Below, one piece after another: positions 1 to 12,758 of a stretch of 64,000 bases of DNA. Numbering within the stretch: the stretch's first letter is position 1; every line of letters starts with the position of its first letter. Both the position numbers and the translations under genes were made by a program. Source of the stretch: Tetrapyrgos nigripes (taxonomy: Eukaryota; Basidiomycota; Agaricomycetes; Agaricales; Campanellaceae); the NCBI GenBank assembly GCA_013368315.1, contig JAACJM010000095.1:1-64000 (forward strand). Reading direction: 5' to 3'. A model generated the notes under the pieces. It was given only the letters and a program-made list of their open reading frames with translations. It searched no databases and was not told where the DNA came from.

Positions 1-2165
1 CTTGACACCGCCCGGTTCCATCTTCATCCTTTCCTAAACCCCAATAAGACTTCCGCTCGGGTCCGACGTGTTTCCTAATGCTAGGATCCGCCCGGACTTA
101 ACATGTGTCCAGACTTCGTCCCTGAGTACTGCCCAGTCCCATGATCGAATGTTGTCTGTTGAAGATATGGGAAGCAGACCACACCACAGTGGCAAGAGAA
201 GTTCTCCGATGTTGATTTTAAAAATGTGCATCAAATCCAATGTGAAGCGCCTTGGGACTGGTATCAACAATGCAGGAACAAGGGCTGAAAAGATACATGG
301 TTTGCTAATGCTTCATAGCTTGTTTTTGTTCTTGAGCTGACCACCATGGCAAGCATCTCCTCATAGCGCTCCACACTGGCTGGTTCGAGCTTATCCATAT
401 CTGGAATATCCCCATGATTACAATCACACACGTTGTAGTTGTGAGGCTGAAGATGGGCAGCATAATAGTGTCTGGAGTTAGGCTTATGACAGCCTTTCAT
501 CAGACAGCTAAGACGACAAGCCTGAGCACCGTGATGTCCAACTCGCCCATCCATCTCCACAAGGCCCAGTGCATCAGCAAGCAAAAAACCTGCAAGAACT
601 TGGGAGTCTACCACAGATTCAGTGAGGGCATCCCAGATCTTCATTCCAGCTCCATCTCGCTCTCATTGCAATGCCGATATGTGATAGACAGTTCGGAACA
701 TGAAGGATTTGATGTCTTTAGGCTTGTTGGGTCCAGGAATAACCACAGCCGTCATGCTGGAGAGATCTTTGAATCTTTTTTTTGGCAGAAGATTCTCGAT
801 CTTGTAGCAGGTGATCCAGGTATCTGACTTCTTGTTATGATAAAGCTGGGCACCATCAATGGAAAGGGACACAAGAACATCTGTCAGACTTGGATTTGCC
901 TTTGCATGCAACTCCCAATATTCCGAGCCAGAAAATATGTCATTGTACACCATGTCCTGCTCATCTTCTCTCATGATCAACTCCACTTTTTCATGGCGAT
1001 AGCGCATAGCCTGTGCATTCTCTTTGGACCTCCACATTGCCTGAAGCTGTGGGCCAAGGGGAAACGTCGGAAATTGTTGTTGAGCAACCTTCTTCCCCTT
1101 CTCGAGCTGTTTAGGATCCCAACGTGGCTTGCTACAGTGCTGGCAAGCGTCGAGATCAGCATGAGGGCCTGTGAATGCCATACACGAGTCAATACACATG
1201 TCTTCTTTGACTGCAACAACCCCGCTGATCTCGGCAATTTTCTTCTTCACAAGAAAGTGTGAAAGAAGATCGGCCTCAGGAAAGCATCGCATGATGGCGG
1301 TGCGTATTGCATTATATGTCCTATCAGATGAGCCGGTGGTGGCTATGAATATATCAATAGCAAGATGAAGATAGGGATCCAAGATATCAACAATGCCTTC
1401 AACAGGAATGTGAAGCCGATCAAGAGTCTCGGATGAGAGAATGTCATCATCCAAGGTCGCGTTTTTGATAATTTCAATGTATTTCTGAGTGTTGGCAATA
1501 CTTTCAATTGAGGAAAGTGGTGTAGGAGTGACTGGCTGAGGAGGGAGAACGTCTTCATTAGAAGAGCTATTCTGGGGTGTTGCAGGGCTGTCAGGATGAC
1601 CAAGCTGCTCATACTCTAAGTTTATGCGTGCCATTTGCAAACGACTCTTCTGAAGAGCTAGAAGCAAGGGAAGGGGATGGAGAAGTGCGTTGTCTGGGCC
1701 TGCTTTGAGGGAGTTCAAAGTTTTTGGGTGATGGGGCTCGTAAGTCAGGCATAGAGTGCATTAAAACATCATTTTCATTCATATCAATATCACTACTATG
1801 GTTACTGCTCTGTAGAGCATAAGTATAAGCCGAATTTTCGAGATCTTTTAAGTACTCACTGTATCCATACAAGGTCTTTTTGATGGACGCCCATTATCAG
1901 AGGGATTTTGATCTCCACTGGTCTGCCCGTCTCCTCCTCTTTCTCCTCTTGTCCCCGGTTCCTCTTCATCCAGCTCAGCTCCGTCCAAGTCTTCTGTATC
2001 TGGGTGTTCCAATTCCGTGGTACTGGAATTGCTGTCATCTTCGTCAGTGGCATAGTTTTCCTCGGGTGGTTTACTGTGGTTTCCGTGATTGTAGCGTGTT
2101 TGTCGAGTTACCAGAGCACCCTTGCATCTGGGACAGTAGCAGGCAACGCGAGGTTTCTTGGTCAT
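1..2165 (-). pseudogene. decayed tnp2-like (CACTA-type) transposase, truncated by the window edge
   Basis: Pieces of one protein run right to left in several frames. The start, near 2165, has a Cys-rich zinc-finger-like motif (CYCPRCKGALVT) followed by an acidic Ser-rich stretch. The middle (1718-663) carries the CMAFTGPHADLDACQHC and RWDPKQLEKGKK signatures of basidiomycete tnp2/Transposase_21 proteins. The continuation (644-264) has MKIWDALTESVVDSQVL and PHNYNVCDCNHGDIPD, and the last piece (270-34) has RRFTLDLMHIF. Breaks seen: a frame change around 1620-1720, an in-frame TGA at about 663-665, and another frame change near 264-270. Family knowledge: tnp2 transposases belong to CACTA/EnSpm elements. 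The 3' part and the left terminus lie outside the window, so element ends cannot be defined. Non-functional by inspection. Confidence 0.8.
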
Positions 2166-4526
2166 ATAGGCAGAGGACGTAGAAGGGCAGGGGACTTGGA
2201 CGAAACAAAGTCGTCGTCGAGATAGCCCTTCATCAAGATAACACTTCGGGAATCAGACCGCTTTCAGCTCACCTGACTCGCACTGACCGAGTCCGAGGTG
2301 ATCTGAAAATTCCTTGTCCTTAAATCTTTCCCTCAAATTTTATCAGCACAACTCGGTACAACTCATATCTACTCGGAAATTTCGACATCCATTCGGATCT
2401 CGTCAGGGTGATTTTTCACTGGGCATGGACGCCTGTTAGCCAAATTCGAACCAAAATGCACGTGATCGTACAACTCAATTGGCGGAGTTTGAATAGCTTT
2501 AGGGCAGGCATCAGGGACTAGTAACACCTGTAGTACTTGCTCTACCGTTCTCAGAGTCACTAACAAGTACGTAGACTTATATTAATAATTTCATGCGTAC
2601 GAAAACTCATGGTTATGTCTCCTCAGGTTAAATAGGAGAGGAGTCACAGCACATAAAGTAATTGTTGAGTAAATTATTGGGAATTTAACAAAAATTATCA
2701 ACAAGTTGTCAGTCTTCTGTTATCAAAAACACTGCATAAACTTGAATGCAGATTTATTTGCCAAATGATGAGATACTGCGCAGAAACCTCAAATCAAGGA
2801 AGATAGCACCAATTAAACGAGAAGTTGCATACAGAACATTATCAGTAAGTTCAAAGTAAGTTAATGCGAATGTTGTGAATGCACAAAAAAGTTAACAGGA
2901 TGAGCAATGTCCAGGCATACATTGTTTTTGGTATGTGAACATTTCTGATACCTCCTGGAAATCTACAGTATGTCACAATTACCATCCTGAATTTCTCCAC
3001 AATATCACTAATTCCTCAGAAATTCTCACTAATGTACCACAATTTGGTACAGATTCTGGATTATCAAAACTATGAGAGATTACTCCGAAGTTAGTAGTTT
3101 ATTATCTTTGGATGGTTTTCCTGATGCCGACCAGAATGTCCAGTCTTGTTGGTCAGACCCATTCCAACATCGTCCAGCCATGCGCCGAGTCTACCAGCGT
3201 AATCATGGCGACGACGTACCCAAGCCCTGAAGCGTCCGACTTCTCCAGGCACATAACACAGGTTGCCTTACACCCAGCTACACGAGATTCGAACTCAATA
3301 GTCATCACGCCAGGCTCTACCCAACCTCTACCTCCGTTGTCCTTCAAATTTGACCAGCCTCATTCATGAGGTTGTAAATGTGACCTGCGTACTTCTCTAC
3401 ACCGGAGGCTTGAAAAAGAGTTCAGGACTAGAGCACAGTGCGGACAGCCTTTATGGTAACAGTGGTGACGGTGGAGGAGTAATCCCAGTCTGGAACTGCC
3501 AGTCGTAATGTTGAATGGATGAGGTTTTTCTAGCCTCGCCGGAGACTGAAACGCCCAGATGGCCATAACAAGTGGTGACGTAGACCAAATGAAGATAGAT
3601 TTGAGCGAAGCAAGTCGATAAGCAGACGGGGCGACACTGGTATTATTGAGAATGTGAGCATGAGAAGACCCGTCGTCACCAAGGTGTCTGTAATACGGAG
3701 GTGGAAGAAAAGTTCCCGTCCGTATCCTCCAATGAGTCAAAATGAGAGAGACAATGACGATGAACATACCTCAATATCGTGGAGAACGGCTTATGGACCA
3801 AGCTTGGAGAAGAAAACTTGCAGTAGAGGGATGCCCGGCGGTTAAACTTCACAAGAAAATGCATAGGCATATGCCGCAAGAATATCGTTTGCGAGAGGAG
3901 AAGACGTGACCGAAGGTTTTGAGGGTATGCAGATCTGATCTGTTCCAATTCGTGGACATCATCAAAGAACTGAAACGGTAAAGGACTTCACTTTATTGGC
4001 AGGAAGGGCCTCAGACATGTGAAGCATACCAGGAAGAGCCAGGTGGTGTCCCATCTTCTCCCAGATCTCCCTTCAAGTCTGCAAGCCTTTTCCCAACCGG
4101 TTCACTTCCTCCGAGCATCTTCGTCGACCTAACCTTCCAGAACGGTCCTCCCTCCTTTCAGACAATTTTTTGCCTTCATATGGCGGAATAAAATGGTAAG
4201 AAAGACAAACTAGTGCGGTGAAGAAGGTGAAGAAGGTGAAAAAGGGGTGGGATGGACGCTAGGAGTAGAGGAAGATGAATGCCACGTGTATCATCTTCCT
4301 CTCTTCTTCATGATATGGGCGACGGCATAGACGATGGCTGTACTCCGGGCTGCAAAAGCATAGACTGAAACCAAGAAGCAGCGAGCAAGCCGGTGGTGAG
4401 GGCTCCATAAGATGTCCTTGATGGCCATGGGGTAACGGGTTCCAAAAGAAGCATCAAACATCATACTTTTGAAGCGGACGCCCATCACTGGTCTCTGTAC
4501 TATCTTGCCAACTACTGGTATCTGCA
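2166..4526. other. AT-rich intergenic stretch, no supported gene
   Basis: The part from 2560 to 3100 is AT-rich with no coding signal and may be remains of the adjacent transposon's 5' region. The 3110-3950 part has short open frames on both strands with no recognisable domain or consistent exon structure. A short purine-rich direct repeat (gaaggtgaagaaggtgaaaaagg) lies near 4220-4245. The last few hundred bases are presumably the promoter of NMO-1. Confidence 0.5.
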
Positions 4527-5808
4527 ATGGACCCGAAAATCTCGACACGGCTCACAAAACTGCTCAGCAAGTCGTTTACTTCATCAATGTTTCCCTCAAA
4601 GCATACTTACTCTCGAATCGGTACACAGATATCCGCACGCCAATCTTATCAGCCCCAATGGCGTTTGCAGCTGGCGGGGACCTTGCTAGTGCTGTAACCG
4701 GAGCAGGGGGTTTTGGATTCTTCGGAGCAGGTGAGTTAGCATTCGCAAAACCGCCATCTTGCTTCACAGACCCATATTTCGTCCTGCAGGACCTATGTCG
4801 TCCGCCGACCTCAAATCCAACCTTTCTACTGTCCGTCAAACCCTCAGTCTCCCTGATGGAGCACCTCTTCCTGTCGGCATTGGATTCCTCGGATGGGTAC
4901 TCGACAAAACCGAGAAATCAGACGACCTTCGTTTACCAGCTGTTCTTGAAGAGAAAATCCAAGCGATATGGTTCGCAGCTAGAGACGATTTGGGGAACTA
5001 CGTTGCTCAAGTTCGGGAATACGACTCTAGCCGCGAGCACAAGACTATTGTATTCGTTATGGTCAACTCTGTCGAGGAAGCTCTACATGCCACGAAGGAG
5101 TGGAAAGTCGACGTTATCGTTGCCCAAGGTGAGTATCTACTCATATACCTCTATGATTTCGAGTTTTTAAACTCAACCTTCTTCTAGGAATCGAATCAGG
5201 CGGCCACGGCGGCTCTGAAGCTCCTTCCCTCTTAACCCTTCTCCAAGCCGTCATCACGCAATCCCACCTGATGGCCCTCTAATCCTCGCTACAGGTAACA
5301 GGGGGCATCTCCACCGGTCCTCAAATCGCCGCCAAGCTCACCATGGGCGCAGCCGGAGTCGTTCTCGGAATCCGTTTCCTCTTCACGCACGAATGCATCT
5401 ATAGTCAAGACAAGAAAGACGCCATCATCCAGGCAAGCTTGATCAACTCGACGAGACGTACTATGGCCTTTGACGAAGTAGGGAGGACGATGGGATGGCC
5501 GGATAAATGTGATGGAAGGGCTTTGGTGAATAATATTGTCATGGATTTGGATGAGGGTTTGGGATTGGATGCGAGGTTGAAGAGATTTGACGAAAGCGCT
5601 GCGTCGGGTGATAAATCTCGTTTGGTGGTTTGGGCCGGGGAGGGTGTCGGTCTGACCAACGAGATTTCGTCTGCTTCTGTGAGTAATTGAGTGTTTCTTT
5701 TTGCTTTCGTTCCTCTGACTAATTGTGGAAGAGGATGTCATTAGGCAACTTAACAAAGATGCTGTGTCGGCTTTGAAGTCTGGTTTCCAATTGGTAGCAG
5801 AACTATAG
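4527..5808 (+). pseudogene. nitronate monooxygenase copy 1 (NMO-1), frameshifted
   Basis: Same five-exon layout as the intact copies: 4527-4566, 4629-4730, 4790-5128, 5188-about 5678, 5734-5808. The family oxidises nitronates with FMN in a TIM barrel. Visible motifs are RTPILSAPMAFAAGG (FMN-binding strand), the catalytic-His motif ESGGHGG, and GGISTGPQIA with GAAGVVLG for phosphate binding. The first intron begins GCAAGT, a GC-AG intron shared with copies 2 and 3. Against those copies, exon 4 has lost one base near 5253 (ATCACG for ATCAACG). It has gained about seven bases near 5296, so the frame runs into TAA at 5280-5282 and is restored only after about 15 garbled codons. An annotator could instead propose an extra intron here. 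It lies immediately upstream of TPR-CHAT-1 in the same orientation and belongs to the inverted duplication. Confidence 0.7.
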
Positions 5809-6218
5809 CAAATGCAAGTCAGTATCATTGTAATACAACTCACAGCGATATCCCCGCTCCAAATGGCCATTCAGTCCAATGAGCCACAATCATTGTAGAT
5901 CATTACATAGCTGTGTCAGAGCTGTGTCTGTATCCAATACTATTGCGCGTTGCTGGGCCAACAACGCTGTGCTCAGGCTGCGGAGATCGACGGCTATTCG
6001 CAGCATTTTCGAGTCTTCAATTCATGGGTACGTGGTAATGAGGCGGAAAATCACATTACTATTATTGATTGACAGCAGCTACATAGTATCTCGGCAGGTT
6101 TCACATACCCGCTAAAGGCAGAAGAGTCGGTCTCGAAGACTTTCCGACTTCGACCCGTTTATAGCTCTATTTCTCAACCTTTCGTTCTTTCCCTGCTTGC
6201 ACTCAAATTATCGAAGCT
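5809..6218 (+). promoter_or_regulatory. upstream region of TPR-CHAT-1
   Basis: About 410 bases between the NMO-1 stop and the TPR-CHAT-1 start. The same spacer, recognisably similar though with indels, lies between NMO-4 and TPR-CHAT-2 (61519-61934), so it was duplicated with the gene. A pyrimidine-rich leader precedes the ATG at 6219. No TATA box or specific site could be fixed with confidence. Confidence 0.4.
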
Positions 6219-9200
6219 ATGTCTCATTTACCTCCTCTTCTGCCCAACCACCAACATCCCAGTCCATCAGACAATGACAACGATCCAGACGAAATCTCGC
6301 CTTCCGTGGCCCTGGCTCTGAAACTTTCCACTCTCCCCTCCGACATGTTCGACCAAGTTCTTGCCTCGCTGGCAGCTTTACCCTATGACATATGGGACGA
6401 CGACGCGATGAAGAACGCCGATATCAATGTTCTTCAACGTGACATGGACGCCAGACGAGCTAGGATGACTCCAAGAGATAAACTAGAAACTGCTATGCTT
6501 TTTGTCGAGGAATTCGATGGGACCAGGAATCTACGCAACCTCAACCAAGCGATTGCGATGATGAGGGATGCTATTAACGGGTGAGTCTCATCAAACCACA
6601 GTATTTGCTGTATCTAACGCGAAGCCGTGCCTCCATAGTTTCAACGCTGAACAAGACACCCAAGGAAGATTCCTCGGGTTGCGCCAAATCATACCCTGCC
6701 TGGCGAGGCGCTTCAAGCTCACCGGGGAGCTTAAAGACATCAATGAGGTGATTGAAGCGTTACGCGTTGCTGTGAACATCGCCCCCGACAATGATGTGAC
6801 TGCTGAAATCTTCTACACTCTCGGAGACTTGTTGCGAGACCGCTTCGATAGTTTCGGGGAGCAGGATGACATGACGGAGTCACTGAAGGCTTTTCTAAAA
6901 GGATTATCACTTCTACCTGAAGACGACGATAAACATATTCCGCTTTTTGTAAAGCGAATTGCGAAATCCTTGAAGACTTGTCTAGCAAGTCCCCAGCTAA
7001 TACCAGTCTTCATGGTGACAAAGTCCGAACTTGTGGATGGTTCGGAGGCTCAGTCAAAAAGTAAAAGAGCCCAAATACTCAGCACGTTGGGGGATGATTT
7101 GCTAGAGCAGCTCCTGGAGGTGGGTGGCGTGCAGAACTTGGACGAATGCGTTGACCTGCTTCGAGCTGCGACGGACCTCGACCCCACAAATGCCAATGTC
7201 ATGACGCGTTATGGTCTCTCTCGTCTCATTCGCTTTGAGCGTTTGAGCAATTCAGAGGACCTATCTACTGCTTTAGCTATCCAGAAAGCGGCAGTAGATC
7301 TCGTTGACGAAACGGACGAACGTCTCCCTGGTATCCTCAACAACCTCGGAAATGTTTTTCAGACTCGCTTTGAGCATGGAGGAAAAGTTGTTGACATTGA
7401 CGAGGCAGTCAATGTTCATGTACGAGCTCTGTACCATTCCAAGGTCTGCTTTATAATTTTCTATGTGTTTCATCGATAACTGAAGATGCCTACAGGTCAA
7501 AGAAGAGGAAAGATTCACTTTCCAGTCATCCCTTGGTACGGCGTATCATCGAAGATTCGAGCATCTCTGGGATCTCATGGATCTGGACGCTTCGGTTGAT
7601 GCTAAGCAGATGGCCGCCGCCACTGTCCCCAAAGATCACCTTTACAGGGCTCAGTTATACGCTAGCTATGGCGGCGTGCTACTTCAGCGTTATGGTATCT
7701 CCCGTCGTCCCGAAGATCTAGAAAAATCACTCGAGATACAACAAGAGGCCGTTGAATTGACGCCCTCCACCCATCCCGCGAGACCTCTTCGACTTCTCAA
7801 CCTTGCACGAACATTGCAGGACCACGTTCTCTTGACTAAGGATCTGCGGAGTATCGAAAAAGTAATCAGTATTACTACGGAGGTCATTCCTACGCTGGTC
7901 AACAGTAATTCCCATCGTCTGGCATTGGCACGCCTCCGGTTGGCATCAGCCTTGAGAATGCAGTATCTGGTCAATAAAGATACCCAGAATGATATCTGCA
8001 GGTAAGATGCTCGGCTCTCTCAGTTGAATCTTTCTGAATCAATGATACTACATAGTGATGACCTTGATCGCGCTGTTGATGCTGCTCGTCAAGCCGTTGA
8101 CGTCTTGTCAATCCTGCCTGCCAGTCTTGACATGGCTACGGTTTGTCAAGAGCTAGGGAATTGCTTACTAGCGCGATTCCAAGAGGCGGAAAGCCCATCT
8201 GCTTCAGACATAGACGAAGCCATAGCTGTGTTACAGAAAGGCGCTGGGTTTCCATCCAAACCTGTCATACTGCAGATCTCCTGTGCCATACAAGCAGCAC
8301 GATCGTGTATCAAATTTCGCGGCGTCGGGTCTGGTATCGCTGCCTACAAGACCTTTTTCGAGCTCGTGCCAAAGGTGGTTTGGATCGGGAATGATTTGCA
8401 CCGTCGTTATGAGGATATTGGAAGGATACGTAATGTCCTCAGTGAAGCAGTGGCAGTCGCCATACAGGCAGAAGAGCTCAATCTCGCGCTCGAATGGGCG
8501 GAACAAGGCCGCTGTATCGTGTGGAGTCAGATCCTCCAGATTCGTCAGCCGGTCAATCCTGCCCTGGGAAATCTGGCAATCGAGATGAAATCCGTCACTA
8601 GCAAGCTACAGAAGATGGGCATGGAATCCAAGCCAATGATTAAATATCCCAACAAGCTAACAACAACCTTGATGTCTGCCCTCATTTTGCATACTAGCAA
8701 AGATAAGCCTGTTCCAATAGAAGGGATGTCCAGGGAAGAGTATGCGCACCGTTTAGCTATTTTTCCATCCTTGCTACACGACGCAAATCAACAGGAGCAG
8801 AGGAGACTAGCAGAAAAATACGAAAACCTTGTAATTCAGGCCCAGGAGCTTTCTGGGAGTGATGGCTTCTTGCGCCCCAAGCGCTTCTCGGAACTGTATG
8901 CTATCACTAGCCAAGGTCCCGTCGTCTTCATTAACGTCTGTGAAGAACGTTGCGACGCAATCTGCATCGTACCTGGGCAGAAGGAAGCAGTGCTAATTCC
9001 ACTGGAGAACTTTTCGGAAGAAAAAGCGACGGAAATTTTGTCATCTCTCATTGATGACTTGGAGGAGAAAAACTTTCGAGCCAAGTCCCGAGGTTATTCA
9101 AAACTTACCGCTAGGACCGAAAAGATTTGTAGCATTTTAGGCACTCTTTGGACTGATGTCGTCCAACCTGTACTCCTCAAGCTTGAAGAACACGTATGTA

Positions 9201-10055
9201 TCATATGCCATCCGCAGGAATACCGAAAGACTGACTTGTTCCTCACGTATATAGCTGGTTGCAGAGAACGGCAACCTACCACATGTAACATGGTGTCCTA
9301 GTGGATCGCTCTCATTCCTTCCCTTGCATGCTGCTGGCATTTATAAAGACAATGAAAGCTGCATTGGACAAAGAATCTTCGACCACGTTGTCTCTTCCTA
9401 CACTCCGAGTATCACTGCCCTCCTCGCTGCTCAAACTCAAGATTCCACTCAACCAATTGCTGCTCCGCGCGTCCTCGCTATCTCGCAGCCAAATACACCA
9501 AATGAAGACGAACTGTCACTTACAGTGACCGAAGTTGAGACTGTCCAGAAGATCCATCCAGACCTGACATGGCTCAATGATACCGAGGGGACCAAAGACG
9601 CCGTGCTGATGGGAATTCGAGAGCATGATTGGGTCCATTTTGCTTGCCATGGCGTACTGAATTTAGAAAACCCGCTTCAAAGCGCTTTCCTTCTGCAAGA
9701 TGGCAGTCTCGAGGTGGCTGATCTTATGAAGGAATCGTTCCACCATAAGAAGCTGGCCTATTTGTCCGCATGCAGAACAGCAGCAGGCAGCGAGAAGTTG
9801 CCCGAGGAGTCTGTACATCTGGCAGCCGGAATGCTTATGGCAGGTTTTGCAGATGTTGTTGGAACACTTTGGGCAATCGGGGACGATGACGCTACTTTTG
9901 TTGCAGAGCAATTTTACCGATATCTGAAGGAGGAAGGAGGCGGGGATAGTCGTCTATCATCGTATGCTCTGCACCATGCTATCAGGAAGCAGAGAGAGTC
10001 AATCAGGGAAGATGAATTTTATCGATGGATTCCGTTTATTCATTTTGGTGTGTAA
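6219..10055 (+). CDS. TPR-CHAT protein 1 (CHAT-domain cysteine protease with helical repeats)
   Basis: Five exons (6219-6580, 6639-7443, 7496-8001, 8056-9193, 9255-10055) give an unbroken 1203-residue protein. The first ~100 residues are a helical leader. Residues ~120-700 are tetratricopeptide-like repeats, recognisable by recurring blocks such as NLDECVDLLRAATDLDP, LNNLGNVFQTRFE and RPEDLEKSLEIQQEAVEL. The C-terminal ~350 residues are a CHAT domain with catalytic His in HFACHG (about residue 1069) and Cys in YLSACRT (about 1110). CHAT is a caspase-like clan CD peptidase fold. In bacteria TPR-CHAT proteins act as regulated proteases in defence and cell death. Fungal homologues are expanded in Agaricomycetes and mostly uncharacterised. 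No signal peptide is seen, so it is probably cytosolic. Its near-copy lies at 57669-61518 in inverted orientation. Substrate unknown. Confidence 0.9.
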
Positions 10056-11470
10056 TCGTCAATTAGACACATTGAAGAAACCTGTAGTAAAGGAACAGTG
10101 TGTGAGGGGCAGTGGCCAGGATATGCAAATCATTAGCCGATAGACATACTAGTAGGGATTTAAGAAGGATGAAGGGCGAGGAAAGCGTTGACAGGAAGAA
10201 CAAGATTAGTAGAGTGGAGGACGGAGGAGGTGGAAGGACTCGCCCACATAATAATCCAATGTAGTATTCATCACTTTCCTCAACGAAAATATGGACCAAT
10301 TCTCTCGCCTGGTCGGTAATGCGCGCATGAGGGAAACAACCTAAGCCCTCGGCACCTCAAAGCACCATTACGCTATCTCTACGAAATCTTTCAACGCGTC
10401 AAGACCCTAAACATTTACTACAACGGTCAGTATACTGAAAGGATAGGACACGAGAGACAGGTACGCACCTAGTAATCCTATTCCTCCTATATCTGTTGCT
10501 CGTACTCCTCAATGGAGGACCGAACTGACTAGCCATCCGCAGAGTGTTTTCGAACGCATTTGGACGAAAGTGGTGGGCGTATCCCAGAACTTTCTATGAC
10601 CAAGATGCGTAAAAAGGGGGTATATTGATGCTAAGAGTCCTCTAGAAAGAGTCTCACTAGTTTTAGTCAAGTTCTGAGGTAGTACTAGTACTCGTTGACC
10701 ACGGCTTCCAAAGTAAAATGTCTTGTCTCCTAGTATTTTACAAATTTATCGGAGGCAACTTGAAATATCCCCCTTGAAAAACGTCGAAATTGGGTACAGA
10801 AAAGACCGGTAGCTCTTGCGGTTGATGAAAATGAAGACAAGAGGAGGAGGAGGAGGTGGTGGTGGTGGTGAGGACTACCAAGGGGACTACTCACAGTACT
10901 AGTTGCCAGTCCCCAAGCTACGTTCAACTTCTAGCTACCTCACTTCGACGACGATCTTGCTGTATATATAGCCTAGTACACGAGACCGATTCGCATTCAT
11001 TTCAATCTCGGTTAGCTTCCTGAGCTATGCACTGCTGCAATTGAGCTGCTTACTGATTACCGGAAGACTTCCGCTGCAAGAGGCTGGATAGGGGCAAGCG
11101 AAAAATCCAGATGAAGGCCACGTGGTCGGACGAATTTTGCCGGTGACGCGCTCTGATATACTACGTAGTCCTCTAATTTACTCTTCTTTCTCTCCTCCCC
11201 CGTGGATGCCCGGAATGACTCTGACGAATTCGAAAGCGCTGGTTCTTTTTCCGACGTTCGCGCCCTTCACTTACATATGTATTCTGCAAGTAGTTTGGGA
11301 TTCGGAGCTGCTGAAGAAGACGCTGAGGTAGTGAGAACATATGAAATATTGATAGGTTAGCTTATATGGCCTTTTAATATAAAAAGTCAGCGTCCGGACT
11401 GCTATGAACCCACTAACACTCCCTAACTAGCCAAAGATACGTACATCCTTATTGACTGCTGCTGTCTGAA
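10056..11470. other. duplicated non-coding region downstream of TPR-CHAT-1; upstream of NMO-2
   Basis: Most of this stretch (to about 11335) has an inverted counterpart at 57668-56320, with many indels. A simple AGG/TGG tract lies at about 10841-10869. Near 11190-11335 an open frame shared with the second copy contains SDSDE, LHLHMYS and GFGAAEEDAEV, possibly an exon fragment of an unknown gene. The last 130 bases resemble the region upstream of NMO-3 (15170-15297), so they were duplicated with the NMO genes and probably hold the NMO-2 promoter. Confidence 0.5.
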
Positions 11471-12758
11471 ATGAGCACAAAGATTACAACGCGTCTCACC
11501 CAATTGCTCAGCAAGTCATTTCTTTTCGTACTTGTGGCAGAAGCATACGTACTTATTCCTCATTGTGCAGATACTCGCACTCCCATCATATCAGCGCCCA
11601 TGGCATTTGCTGCTGGCGGAGAGCTTGCTGGTGCAGTGACTGGAGCTGGAGGCTTTGGGCTTATTGGAGCCGGTGAGCTAACTGCTAGCCGTTTTGTTAC
11701 AAATTGTCGGAGAAGGAAACCTTTCTTATGCGTGATCTCTGCAGGATTCCTGTCATCCGCCGATCTGAAAGCCTACCTCTCCATTGTTCGCAAAACCCTC
11801 AATCTTCCCGACGGAAATCCTCTTCCCGTCGGAATTGGATTCGTTAGCTGGATATTGGCCAAGACAGAGAATTCAGATGACCCTCGTTTACCAGCAATCC
11901 TTGAAGAGAAACCTCAAGCAATATGGTTCGCTTTCGGGGACGATATGGGGAAATATGTTACTCAGGTTCGCGAGTATGACTCAAAGCGTGAACACAAGAC
12001 GATCGTATTCGTAATGGTGAATTCAGTAGAAGAGGCTTTGCGTGCTGCGGATGACTGGAAAGTAGATGTTATCGTTGCCCAAGGTGAGTATCTACTCGTA
12101 TTTTCTCTATAATTTCGAGTTTTTAAACTCAACGTTCTTCAAGGAATCGAATCAGGCGGCCATGGCGGTTCTGAAGCTCCATCTCTCCTCACCCTCCTCC
12201 AAGCCGTCATCAACGCAATTCCACCTGATGGTCCTGTAATCGTCGCTGCAGGCGGTATCTCCACCGGTTCTCAAATCGCTGCTAGTCTCACCATGGGCGC
12301 AGCCGGAGTCGTTCTTGGAACCCGTTTCTTATTCACCCACGAATGCCTCTACAGTCAAGACAAAAAGAACGCAATAATTCAAGCAGGCTTGATCAATTCG
12401 ACGAGACGGGGCTTAGTGTTTGACGAAGTGGGAAGGAAGATGGGGTGGCCGGATAAGATTGATGGTAGAGCGTTGGCGAATAATATTGTTAGGGATTTGG
12501 ATGAGGGTCTGGGGTTGGAAGCAAGGCAGAAGAGGTTTGATGAAAGCGCTGCGTCGGGTGATACGTCGCGTTTGGTTGTATTCGCTGGAGAGGGCGTCAG
12601 TCTGACTGATCATATCTCATCTGCGTCTGTGAGTATGAGTATTTCTCTTCGTTTTTATTACCCTAGTAGCTAAATATGGTTTTCAGGATGTCATCCAGCA
12701 GCTTCACAAGGAGGCGGTATCAGCTCTGAAGTCGAGTTTCAAATTGGTAGACCTGTAA
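11471..12758 (+). CDS. nitronate monooxygenase copy 2 (NMO-2), intact
   Basis: Five exons: 11471-11510, 11571-11672, 11745-12083, 12144-12628, 12687-12758, giving 345 residues. Predicted FMN-dependent oxidation of nitronates (2-nitropropane dioxygenase family), probably detoxifying propionate-3-nitronate or nitroalkanes. Motifs: NTRTPIISAPMAFAAGG at the N-terminus, catalytic His in ESGGHGG (about H167), AAGGISTGSQIA and GAAGVVLGTRFLFT for flavin phosphate binding, and the family C-terminal helix. Intron 1 starts GCAAGT and ends AG. Splicing there gives LLNTRTPI, matching the family, whereas read-through inserts about 20 unrelated residues, so an automated model may wrongly retain it. It is one of four NMO copies in this window and is followed at 2.5 kb by NMO-3 on the same strand. 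Confidence 0.9.

Noticed and set aside
3153..3948. Several overlapping frames on both strands
   Set aside because: Compete with one another, lack introns and domains, and contain no family motif.
4291..4548. 85-codon minus-strand frame overlapping the NMO-1 start
   Set aside because: No domain, overlaps a clear exon, no splice context; likely chance.
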